Translations under genes and position numbers: made by a program | The notes under the pieces: model-generated | Databases searched by the model: none | Told to the model about the DNA's origin: nothing | Seen by the model: the letters and a program-made list of their open reading frames with translations, nothing else | Assembly (NCBI GenBank): GCA_046498285.1 | Contig: JAWOBA010000129.1 | Coordinates: 1 to 8,222 of the forward strand | Origin: B33-G16 sp046498285 | GTDB lineage: Bacteria; Desulfobacterota; DSM-4660; Desulfatiglandales; B25-G16 | DNA length: 8,222 bases | Direction: 5' to 3' | In this document: in pieces, positions 1-6,124 of the stretch | Position numbering within the stretch: position 1 is the first letter of the stretch | Layout: each line of letters opens with the position of its first letter

Positions 1-477
1 CTTCAGGACCTGCAGCCGGGAAGCTCTATGATGCCCGGCAAGGTGAACCCGGTGATACCGGAGAGCACCATGATGGTGTGCGCCACGGTGATAGGTCATG
101 ATGCGGCAATAACCATGGGGGGCCAGCACGGCAACTTCGAGCTCAACACCATGATGCCGATCATGGCGGACCACCTCTTGGAATCCATCCGCCTTCTGGC
201 GAATGCCTCGCGAAACCTGGCGGAACAATGTGTAAAAGGAATAGAGGCAAATAAAGACCGCATGCGCTCCCTTGTTGGACAGAGCTTTGCCGTAGCCACT
301 GCCCTGACCCCGAAAATCGGGTATGACGCAGCCGCCGGTATCGTCAAGGAGGCCTTCTCAGCAGGTATGACCGTTTTGCAAGTCTCGATTGAGCAAGGCA
401 TACTCCCTGAGAAAGAACTCAAGCGCCTCCTGGATCCGAAGCTGTTAACCAGATCAGGCGGTTTCAATGATTACTAA
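1..477 (+). CDS. fumC: Class II fumarate hydratase, C-terminal part (5' end outside window)
   Basis: This is the last 158 residues of a fumarase/aspartase superfamily enzyme; the frame is open from base 1. It probably interconverts fumarate and L-malate in the cytoplasmic TCA cycle. The superfamily signature GSSMMPGKVNP lies at residues 7-17 of the fragment and carries the flexible SS loop with the catalytic serine. It is followed by VIGHDAAITMGG, GNFELN, CVKGIEANKDRM and ALTPKIGYDAAA, which match the FumC C-terminal domain (compare E. coli HCAVGIEPNRER and ALNTHIGYDKAA). NPVIPE after the signature is also found in aspartases, so aspartate ammonia-lyase is the main alternative. The FELN and IGYD segments favour fumarase. 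The end, at TAA 475-477, is normal for the family. No gene follows closely; a palindromic element begins 28 bases downstream. Confidence 0.85.
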   Translation, partial: LQDLQPGSSMMPGKVNPVIPESTMMVCATVIGHDAAITMGGQHGNFELNTMMPIMADHLLESIRLLANASRNLAEQCVKGIEANKDRMRSLVGQSFAVATALTPKIGYDAAAGIVKEAFSAGMTVLQVSIEQGILPEKELKRLLDPKLLTRSGGFNDY

Positions 478-505
478 GAACAGCCCCAGCTGGAATATAG
501 CAGAT

Positions 506-688
506 GTGTTATGGGTCTTTTCTGTCGTTCCAAGGCTCCCGGCCTGGTCTTTTCAGTGACTTATCTATGGGGGATTCTTGCCCCCTCCGCATTCCCCTCG
601 GCAAGCTCGGGGCTGCGGCTTCCCCCATCGATAAGCCACGAAAAGGACAGCGGCCTTCCGCCAGTCACTCAAAAAAGACCCATAACAC
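506..688. repeat. 183-bp concentric palindromic element (family A, full copy)
   Basis: The outer arms are a perfect 16-bp inverted repeat: GTGTTATGGGTCTTTT at 506-521 and its complement at 673-688. A second pair of arms lies inside, at 549-574 and 621-645, complementary apart from one indel and two mismatches. Both pairs are centred near position 597, so the whole unit is one nested palindrome. An inner hairpin pairs CCGCA 587-591 with TGCGG 614-618 and CCCC 594-597 with GGGG 609-612. The element fills most of the gap between fumC and the CDF gene. Frames running through it look like artefacts. No clear target duplication is visible. A diverged half copy lies at 7909-8014. It may be a MITE or a REP-like repeat, and it could act as a transcription barrier between the two genes. 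Confidence 0.75.
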
Positions 689-715
689 GGCCATATGTAT
701 GCCGGGGAAATACTT

Positions 716-732
716 TGCTGCTCAGAGCAGCA
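716..732 (+). promoter_or_regulatory. Small hairpin just upstream of the CDF start
   Basis: TGCTGCT at 716-722 pairs with AGCAGCA at 726-732 around a CAG loop. It ends 16 bases before the ATG at 749 and covers the region just upstream of a weak GAGAG-type ribosome binding site. It may influence translation or be incidental. No T-run follows, so it is not an intrinsic terminator. Confidence 0.25.
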
Positions 733-748
733 GCAGTGAGAGAATAGA

Positions 749-1675
749 ATGACTGCTTATACCCATCAGACGCTACATCCGGACAGCCATGCTCGCTCTT
801 CCGCCCAACGGAATATGCTTGTGGTCATCTCAATCACCACAGGGATTATGATCGCTGAGATAATCGGCGGCCTTTTGGCCAATAGCCTCGCCTTGTTGAG
901 CGACGCGGGACATATGTTGACCGATATTCTTGCCCTTGGCTTGAGCCTGGCAGCCATGAAATTCGCCCGGAGGCCCCCGACGCCTGCAAAGACATTCGGG
1001 TTCTATCGATTGGAGATCCTGGCTGCCTTCTTCAACGGCATGCTGCTTCTTGTTATCTCCTTGTACATATTCTATGAGGCGTACCACCGCCTCATTGATC
1101 CCCGGGAAATCAAAGGCCTATTCATGCTCCTGGTTGCCGCCATAGGGCTTCTGGCCAATGGGGTGGGCATAGCGGTTCTGAGGAAATCTGTCCACAGCAG
1201 TCTGAATGTGAGATCGGCATTCTTTCACCTGGTGGGAGATACGGTCTCCTCAGCGGGGGTCATTGTTGGAGGGATCGTGATCATTCTTACGGGCTGGTAT
1301 GTGGTGGACCCTATCATTAGCATCCTTATCGGGGGGCTGATCCTCAGGGGGGCCTACAGTCTGGTGAGGGAATCAATCGATATCCTCCTCGAGGCGACAC
1401 CAAAGGAGATAGATGTGGAGGAAATGTTAGGCGATCTGGTTAGAATCGAGGGCGTGAAGGAGGTGCATCACCTGCACCTATGGACGATTACCTCCGGCAT
1501 ATACGCCATGAGCTCCCACGTGGTAATCGATGATCTCTTGATCAGCAAAAGCACCCAGATATTGGAGGAGATCGAAAAACTCCTCCAGGGCAAATACAGC
1601 ATGGAACATATCACGATTCAATTTGAGTGCGAATCCTGCGGGGATGATCTGGTGAAAGACACAAATTCCTGCTGA
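749..1675 (+). CDS. czcD: CDF-family zinc/cation exporter, CzcD/ZitB type
   Basis: This 308-residue inner-membrane protein should export Zn2+ (possibly Cd2+ or Co2+) from the cytoplasm in exchange for protons. It has six membrane segments, roughly at residues 22-44, 46-70, 88-110, 122-145, 158-180 and 184-204. The metal site is visible as two HxxxD motifs: SDAGHMLTD in TM2 (H55, D59) and HLVGD in TM5 (H160, D164). The HD-HD arrangement is typical of zinc-preferring members. FGFYRLEILAAFFNG before TM3 is a family hallmark. The cytoplasmic C-terminal domain (about 205-295) includes HHLHLWTITSG. It ends with CESC (C294, C297) and a terminal Cys, possible metal ligands. The N-terminal tail has only three His, fewer than many CzcD proteins. 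The ATG start has a weak GAGAG ribosome binding site. A ZIP gene follows after 19 bases, so the two are probably co-transcribed. Confidence 0.94.
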   Translation: MTAYTHQTLHPDSHARSSAQRNMLVVISITTGIMIAEIIGGLLANSLALLSDAGHMLTDILALGLSLAAMKFARRPPTPAKTFGFYRLEILAAFFNGMLLLVISLYIFYEAYHRLIDPREIKGLFMLLVAAIGLLANGVGIAVLRKSVHSSLNVRSAFFHLVGDTVSSAGVIVGGIVIILTGWYVVDPIISILIGGLILRGAYSLVRESIDILLEATPKEIDVEEMLGDLVRIEGVKEVHHLHLWTITSGIYAMSSHVVIDDLLISKSTQILEEIEKLLQGKYSMEHITIQFECESCGDDLVKDTNSC

Positions 1676-1694
1676 AAACGTGAGGGAGGAGACC

Positions 1695-2435
1695 ATGGGT
1701 ATTGCATCCAGCATTATCCTCTATAGTGCTATTGCAGGATTGTCTACCATGGTGGGGATTACTCTGGTAATCGTGGGGGAGGCATGGGTCCTTCGATACT
1801 CCCACTATGTAAACTCCTTTGCCGCGGGGTTAATATTGGGGGTGGCATTTTTCCACCTCTTCCCCGAATCGCTGGAGCTCTCCGGAAATGCCCTGCTTTT
1901 CATTTTTCTGGGCTTTCTCGTCTTCTATTTGCTGGAAAACGTTATGGTGCTCCACTCCGGATCTGAGATACACTTCAGCGAAAAGAAAAATCCCCGCCAT
2001 GCCAAGGGACTGGTCATGTTCTCCGGCCTCTTCTTTCACTCCTTGATCGACGGCGTTATTATAGGCGTGGGTTTTGAGATAGATCCGAATCTCGGCCTAT
2101 TGACCTCGCTGGGGATCATCTCCCATGAACTTCCCGAAGGGGTAACCACCTTTTCCCTGTTGGTTACCTCGATACCAAGAAAAACTGCCTTAAAAATGGC
2201 CGTTGCCGTAGCGCTTGCCACCCCATTGGGAGCATTGCTTTCCCTTGCCTTTATCGGCAGCTTATCGGAATCCGCTGTGGGATTATTGCTCGCCATGGCC
2301 GGAGGCTCTTTCCTCTATGTCGGGGCTTCTGATCTCATTCCCGAAACGCATGAAGAGAAGGGAATTACAAATGCGGCATTTTTATTTCTGGGGATCCTTT
2401 GCTTATTCTCCTTATCAAAAATGATCACAGCCTAG
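1695..2435 (+). CDS. ZIP-family metal transporter
   Basis: This is a 246-residue polytopic membrane protein of the ZIP (ZupT-like) family, whose members usually bring Zn2+ and other divalent metals into the cytoplasm. The binuclear metal site is recognisable: HSLIDG in TM4 (H115, D119) and HELPEG in TM5 (H144, E145, E148). GLILGVAFFHLFPES lies in TM2, and SDLIPETHEE near the C-terminus adds acidic and His residues. A short loop of about 15 residues after TM3 (residues 87-101) replaces the long His-rich loop of eukaryotic ZIPs. I chose the ATG at 1695 because GGGAGGAG at 1684-1691 sits five bases upstream. A GTG at 1680 is in frame and would add five residues but lacks such a site. It lies 19 bases after the CDF stop, in one operon, so two transporter families of usually opposite direction are paired. 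The true direction of this one is not shown by sequence. Confidence 0.92.
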   Translation: MGIASSIILYSAIAGLSTMVGITLVIVGEAWVLRYSHYVNSFAAGLILGVAFFHLFPESLELSGNALLFIFLGFLVFYLLENVMVLHSGSEIHFSEKKNPRHAKGLVMFSGLFFHSLIDGVIIGVGFEIDPNLGLLTSLGIISHELPEGVTTFSLLVTSIPRKTALKMAVAVALATPLGALLSLAFIGSLSESAVGLLLAMAGGSFLYVGASDLIPETHEEKGITNAAFLFLGILCLFSLSKMITA

Positions 2436-2506
2436 TGGTTCCACTTATAGCTTGCATGATCCTTTTATGAGACCGCCTGTTGTCACGTTCCTTCTTTTAC
2501 CTTTAA

Positions 2507-2680
2507 CCCAGATTATGCAGCAGCCACCTACTGCGACCTGAAAAACCTTGCTGCAACGCTCGCTTCACGATTTTGCTTCTCAACATATGTACAAATATGC
2601 CTTCGGCGCAAAATCGCTCCAACTTCTCGTTTCGCTGAGGTTTTTCCACCCTCCTGACGATGCCTACTGCATAATCTGGG
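2507..2680. repeat. 174-bp concentric palindrome, MITE-like (family C)
   Basis: The terminal 14-bp arms are perfect: CCCAGATTATGCAG at 2507-2520 and its complement at 2667-2680. Further perfect arms share the same centre (about 2592-2593): AAAAACCT 2541-2548 with AGGTTTTT 2638-2645, CGATTTTGC 2568-2576 with GCAAAATCG 2608-2616, and CATAT 2584-2588 with ATATG 2595-2599. TTTAA stands directly outside both ends (2502-2506 and 2681-2685), as expected for a 5-bp target duplication. Two of those bases could instead extend the arms to 16 bp. No frame of note lies inside. A non-autonomous transposable element or a palindromic extragenic repeat are both possible. It sits 71 bases after the ZIP gene. 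Confidence 0.7.
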
Positions 2681-2681
2681 T

Positions 2682-2807
2682 TTAATCTAGGTAGTGGTTT
2701 TTAAAACGTGAATCCAGCATCTTGGCTTGAACTACCTTCTTTCTATGCCTGCTTATCTTTGCCAGGTACTTGATCGCTCTTCGCTCAAAGGCATTGATTA
2801 TCGATAA
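2682..2807 (-). pseudogene. Possible remnant reading frame abutting palindrome C
   Basis: On the - strand 41 codons are open between TAG (2808-2810) and TAA (2682-2684) with no ATG, GTG or TTG near the front. The peptide starts LSIINAFERRAIKYLAKISR and ends KMLDSRFKNHYLD. It is rich in Lys/Arg and looks helical, more protein-like than its surroundings. I do not recognise it. The stop codon lies in the TTTAA at the edge of the palindrome, so the frame could be an end of a gene cut by that insertion. Frames of this length also occur by chance. Confidence 0.22.
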
Positions 2808-3334
2808 CTAATTAAATTTACAATTTCTCTTAACAGATACCGGTGCAATGTTTGAAACACAAATCATCATTGCTTGTACCTTCATAATGTCAATTTCAGC
2901 AAAATATCGTCATAAAGTAATATGAAACTTGGAGGTTAATCAGATCAGATGGGTTTAATAGCTTAGGATTCCGTGGAGTTCTGTGGACTAAAAATTACAG
3001 ATTCCATGCCATATTCTTTTAACGGATTCTGCCTAATCTTATTACAACATGCAAACTCAATACTAAACTTTTGGGTTTCAAATTTGTCCAGGTGTATGGC
3101 AGCAATCAAAAGTCAGGGGTTCGATGATTTCAACCGCAATTAAAGAACATATGGTTTCATGCAAAGGCAAGAATTCATCTTGTAATGTGTGATACTCTAT
3201 CAAGTAGCTGGAGGAACAGTGCGTAGTATTCAGCAAGAAAGTGTGGGTGAACATTCATTGCCAGGCTGAGCTCTAATAGGCGTTGCGGTCCACCCCTTGC
3301 AGACCCGAATGCTTGGTGGTATGGAGAAGCGGAT
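2686..3334. other. AT-rich gene-free stretch between palindrome C and the synthetase gene
   Basis: Apart from the remnant frame at its left end (to 2807), nothing coding, no tRNA and no convincing terminator could be found. GGAGGT at 2932-2937 precedes an ATG that opens only a five-codon frame. The right end (3290-3325) has a weak CCACC/GGTGG pairing with a 19-base loop downstream of the - strand synthetase stop, without a T-run. Confidence 0.5.
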
Positions 3335-4432
3335 TTAGGAGGTCCCCTTTACCCTATCAGATGTATGGGCATCGCTGACGAGTTTGTATTTCTCGATAAT
3401 TCCCTGTGCAAATCGTTTTCGGCTGTCAGGTTCTCCCAAACCAAAAGTCTCCAGATATCCCAGAAGCCGATTTTCGTCTCCGGACTCAGCGAGTAGTCCT
3501 GTACAAAAGTAGTAAATACTCACGCCTCGGTGAATGCGAGAGTAAGTGCGTCCTCTTAGATGTTCGATTGCAAATCTACTTATCACTTCGGACTGATGCC
3601 TCAAGCCAGCTTCAAGTTCTGAGAGCTCTGAAATCCCAACGAAGAATAATTTCTCAACTACTGACTCCGCAAACCATTCCTCGAATACTAACTCAAGGCC
3701 AGTCTGGCTTTGAATTTCTTCATCCATAATCCTGACTAGGCCACTGCGTTGGATGAAATAAGCTAGGGAGATTTTATCGATGGATATATCGCTGTCTTGA
3801 GCGCTTGCGATCTCCTCAGAGTAATCACTCAGGTTCTTTCGCAGACCGTCAAACTCATAATCCGCAAGTTCCAGTAATCCGGAAAGCTGCGAGAATCTCC
3901 GTCGCATCCGAATGGGAATTGCATACTTGCTCTTGTAACCGAGATCATGCTCTATTTCTGCCCATGCATGCTGAAGGATTGATCGTATTTGAATTTCGGC
4001 TTTGAGGCATACCAGTGGCTTGTATTCTGTCAGTTTTGAGTAGGATTTGCTCAAACTTACGACATAGTGTAACGAGCGGTAGCCAAAGCGGTCCGGGTCC
4101 AGCAGCGCTCTCTTATCAATGGAATGCTCACTATCGACCGAGAATTTCCTTCGAACGATGTCTGCAACTCGATCCACATCCGAGCTATAATAGGTAATCA
4201 CGCGAACGCCTGCAATATCAGTCAAATCTCCAAGTTTCTTAAAGGAAGTGTCGGGCTTGTTTAACTTGCGGAACAAGCTATCTCGCTCCTTCACCCGATG
4301 ATGGATGGAATGGACATACAGGCCTTCATCTCTTATCAACCTTTCAAGAAGAGCGCTGATCTTTCTTGAAAGTGTCTCGTAGAGCGAGCCTTTCTTATCA
4401 TACTCAGAAAGTATATTGTCACTATCGCTCAT
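3335..4432 (-). CDS. RelA/SpoT-domain small alarmone synthetase with C-terminal extension
   Basis: This 365-residue cytoplasmic protein has a (p)ppGpp-synthetase-type nucleotidyltransferase fold at about residues 25-200. Such enzymes transfer pyrophosphate from ATP to the 3' hydroxyl of GDP/GTP, or in toxic relatives to tRNA. Visible motifs are HSIHHRVKERDSLFRKL (41-57), DLTDIAGVRVITYY (69-82, with D72 as the likely metal ligand), FGYRSLHYVV (116-125, Tyr118 of the G-loop) and EIQIRSILQHAWAEIEHD (146-163). LELADYEFD (187-195) closes the domain. There is no HD hydrolase, TGS or ACT domain, so it is not a long RelA/SpoT. Residues 200-365 match nothing I recognise. The ATG at 4432 has AAGAAAGGT (4441-4449, complement) eight bases upstream. 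The gene stands alone on this strand in AT-rich, transposon-littered DNA. A solitary ToxSAS or CapRel-like fused toxin-antitoxin is possible but unproven. Confidence 0.88.
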   Translation of the reverse strand: MSDSDNILSEYDKKGSLYETLSRKISALLERLIRDEGLYVHSIHHRVKERDSLFRKLNKPDTSFKKLGDLTDIAGVRVITYYSSDVDRVADIVRRKFSVDSEHSIDKRALLDPDRFGYRSLHYVVSLSKSYSKLTEYKPLVCLKAEIQIRSILQHAWAEIEHDLGYKSKYAIPIRMRRRFSQLSGLLELADYEFDGLRKNLSDYSEEIASAQDSDISIDKISLAYFIQRSGLVRIMDEEIQSQTGLELVFEEWFAESVVEKLFFVGISELSELEAGLRHQSEVISRFAIEHLRGRTYSRIHRGVSIYYFCTGLLAESGDENRLLGYLETFGLGEPDSRKRFAQGIIEKYKLVSDAHTSDRVKGTS

Positions 4433-4529
4433 CTTGAGTGACCTTTCTTCAGTAATCCAGGGTTGCGTAAGATCTAATATTATATCTCAAACAGATTGTA
4501 CTTTTTTGCCAATACCAAAAAGTGAACAA

Positions 4530-4558
4530 ATTATACAGGAAGTCGGCTGGTAATGCAA
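4530..4558 (-). promoter_or_regulatory. Candidate sigma-70 promoter for the alarmone synthetase
   Basis: On the - strand a perfect TATAAT (complement of 4530-4535) lies 17 bases downstream of TTGCAT (complement of 4553-4558, a weak -35). This would give a leader of about 90 bases. A second TATAAT at 4479-4484 (complement) has no matching -35. The DNA is AT-rich, so chance matches are likely. Confidence 0.35.
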
Positions 4559-4765
4559 AGAACAAGAAATTCAGTCAAGTTTCAGACAGATATAGACAAT
4601 AACATGAATGACAGCATGAGGTTCCTGAAGTCCTTGTTTTATAAAATGAGAGCAAAATTTCTTCTTTTTAGCCTCTTGAGCATAATTATGCAGAGTTTAG
4701 ATAGCAATAAAGTTCTATTACCTCGCCTCCCTTTACTCTTTTCAGCATTTTATGCTGTTGTTTAG
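4553..4765 (+). CDS. Doubtful small ORF with two hydrophobic stretches
   Basis: This 70-codon frame lies divergent to the alarmone synthetase. Its product has hydrophobic stretches at about residues 36-46 (FLLFSLLSIIM) and 59-70 (LPLLFSAFYAVV). The ribosome binding site is poor (AGGAAG about ten bases upstream). The start overlaps the predicted synthetase promoter, and a CAGCAT/ATGCTG hairpin (4743-4757) overlaps its last codons. I recognise no family. It may be spurious; it is listed because small membrane peptides do sit beside stress genes. Confidence 0.18.
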   Translation: MQRTRNSVKFQTDIDNNMNDSMRFLKSLFYKMRAKFLLFSLLSIIMQSLDSNKVLLPRLPLLFSAFYAVV

Positions 4766-5093
4766 CTCTAACTGCTATACATATCATACAGTCACGATGA
4801 TTTTATCAATTAGAGGAAGGACTAATCATCTATGAACTACCCCCCTTGTGTGTTGTTTTGAAGGTCTCTGTCCCGTGTCGCTTAGGAGTTGAGAAGCCAG
4901 AATATCGTCAGAAGCTTATCAGATGTTGTGATCAAGAGCAATAGGTGGGTTTTTAATACTTCATGCCAAAGTTACAACCTGCTATCATATTTATCTTACT
5001 TCAGGGTTAAAACAACACTCATAACATTACCAAATCTGAAAAGATAAGGTCAAATATCTGTTAACTTAATAGGGCATCACAAAACTCGGGAAA
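4766..5093. other. AT-rich stretch without a recognisable gene
   Basis: No supported gene was found. GATGATT at 4796-4802 pairs with AATCATC at 4824-4830 around a 21-base loop holding GAGGAAGG, and the ATG after it opens only nine codons. A start-less open frame of about 50 codons (near 4885-5045, + strand) resembles nothing known to me. Confidence 0.45.
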
Positions 5094-5519
5094 TTAAGGA
5101 TTAAAGGTGGGCAGGAAAGACTTCATGAAATGGATTTTATCTTTTGAATTTGATCTTGCAGCAATTAAAGCAACGAGAAGAACCGTTATATGGGCAGTGG
5201 TGAAATAATTGGCCGTTGCTTTAAGGCCGATAACAGGCCCATTTTGCATGCAGATACTGAGCAACCTTGAGAATACTCGTTCAGATCCAGTTTGCATATT
5301 GAAATCTTTTTTGAAGGACTCAGAGCCGTAATCGATTTGATTACGGATATCCTCATCAACACGGGCGTAAGCATACCATCCCTTTTGAATTATTTCAATA
5401 TTCATCAAATTGAGGAAATTCAAAAGTGATGCCTTCACGAAACCTTTCCAAGGATTTTTTTCTGACTTTTTTGCCCTCCACCCCCCTTTGAACGGGCCAA
5501 TTTTAGGTAAAAAAGGAGG
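5094..5519 (-). pseudogene. Transposase C-terminal fragment (DDE type, degenerate)
   Basis: A - strand frame runs from after a TAG (5520-5522) to TAA at 5094-5096, about 141 codons. The best start is a GTG at 5438 (114 residues), without a good ribosome binding site. The pattern GWYAYARVDED, then YGSESFKKDFNMQTGSERVF, then a long hydrophobic helix FTTAHITVLLVALIAARS recalls the end of DDE transposases: a small residue, a W/F-K, an R/Q-T/S-x-x-ER-V motif, then a closing helix. The catalytic Glu would be in SERVF. The upstream catalytic Asp regions and the N-terminal domain are missing, since the frame ends within 30 codons above the GTG. I call it a decayed insertion sequence end; the family cannot be named with certainty. 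Confidence 0.45.
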
Positions 5520-5584
5520 CTATTTTAAGGAGAGCACTCTGTAATTTATTGATAGTATAGGGAAGTTTTATAGGAGGTGAAGTT

Positions 5585-5718
5585 ATGAGAATATCAAAGG
5601 CCATTAAATGCCTTCCGATTACCACACGATGAATTCAAAATCACATATCATCCGGAACTATGATCGTGTGCTTTCTAGATTCTGTGATCAGTTTGGTGAC
5701 AGGGGGCTGAGGTCTTAA
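5585..5718 (+). pseudogene. Frameshifted N-terminal remnant of a tyrosine recombinase (integrase)
   Basis: A strong AGGAGGT (5572-5578) lies six bases before ATG 5585, which reads MRISKAIKCLP and then stops at 5630-5632. Moving to the next frame at about 5617 gives DYHTMNSKSHIIRNYDRVLS followed by RFCDQFGDRGLRS, ending at TAA 5716-5718. Together these resemble the N-terminal SAM-like core-binding domain of phage-type integrases, where a SKAI...YHxMNSK..TIxNYxxxLxRFxxxFGDR-like pattern is usual. About 40 residues remain of a gene normally near 300 codons; the catalytic domain (R..H-R-Y) is absent. The intact ribosome binding site suggests fairly recent decay. The family assignment is from memory of the pattern and is moderately sure. 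Confidence 0.5.
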
Positions 5719-6053
5719 AGCTCACTCCCAGAAATATTAAAGATACAGGGCTTCCCAAACCTGAGGCAATAGGCATTGATTATCCCGCATATCTCAACGG
5801 CCTGGTAAAACGGTCAACGAATTAAGGCGCTGTTTTTGGACAGTATGAGGAGAGGGATTTCTCTCACTGTGAAGAGTTGCCTGGTGCCACGGATGATATT
5901 TATGGTACATTGATAACTATGGATTTTACTAAAATCAGCATTCATGGTTTGAGGTGGACTACGGATGCGATTCGTGGTGTCATTGAGAGGAATCGTGGCG
6001 ATATGATCATGGCTTTGGGGCAAACAGAACTGGAGGCAAACCCTGGCAAATAG
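5700..6053 (+). pseudogene. Unrecognised reading frame split by an in-frame TAA
   Basis: One frame is open from 5700 to TAG 6051-6053 except for a TAA at 5823-5825. The first part contains KLTPRNIKDTGLPKPEAIG and DYPAYLNGLVKRSTN. The second has GQYEERDFSHCEELPGATDD, YGTLITMDFTKISIHGLRW and IERNRGDMIMALGQTELEAN. The composition (balanced charge, Gly/Pro/Trp turns) looks like a real folded protein. No ribosome binding site or start fits the front, and the frame begins inside the integrase remnant, so it appears to be a 3' gene fragment joined to it. I do not know the family. It ends 71 bases before the next operon and runs in the same direction. Confidence 0.4.
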
Positions 6054-6112
6054 TGAATATTTTTTCTATTAAAATGTTTACAAATTGAGGATAGTTTGAA
6101 TAAAAGAGGGAT

Positions 6113-6120
6113 AAGGAGGT
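6113..6120 (+). promoter_or_regulatory. Ribosome binding site of the redox/DUF169 operon
   Basis: AAGGAGGT lies four bases before the ATG at 6125, close to the ideal complement of the 16S tail. It fixes the start. A TTTACA at 6077-6082 upstream has only a poor partner hexamer (TAAAAG at 6101-6106, 18-base spacing), so no promoter is called. Confidence 0.75.
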
Positions 6121-6124
6121 AATT

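Noticed and set aside
504..752. Two overlapping + strand open frames of about 80 codons
   Set aside because: They read through palindrome A, lack ribosome binding sites and have composition set by the repeat arms.
2434..2445. AGTGGTTCCACT hairpin at the ZIP stop codon
   Set aside because: The stem is only five pairs and no T-run follows, so it is not supported as an intrinsic terminator.
2789..2802. The 14-mer AGGCATTGATTATC, repeated at 5771-5784
   Set aside because: The flanks do not match, and one such shared 14-mer in a window of this size is not surprising.
3108..3140. GGGGTTCGAT string resembling a tRNA T-arm
   Set aside because: No matching T-stem, acceptor stem or anticodon arm could be built around it.
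3406..4197. Three + strand open frames opposite the alarmone synthetase
   Set aside because: They are shadows of the - strand gene, whose motifs are unmistakable.
5443..5460. CCTT/AAGG hairpin followed by a T-run, terminator-like on the + strand
   Set aside because: The four-base stem is too short and no + strand gene lies upstream; it falls within the transposase remnant frame.
5814..6023. A 69-codon - strand open frame
   Set aside because: It lies opposite the more protein-like + strand frame (5700-6053) and has no convincing start signal.
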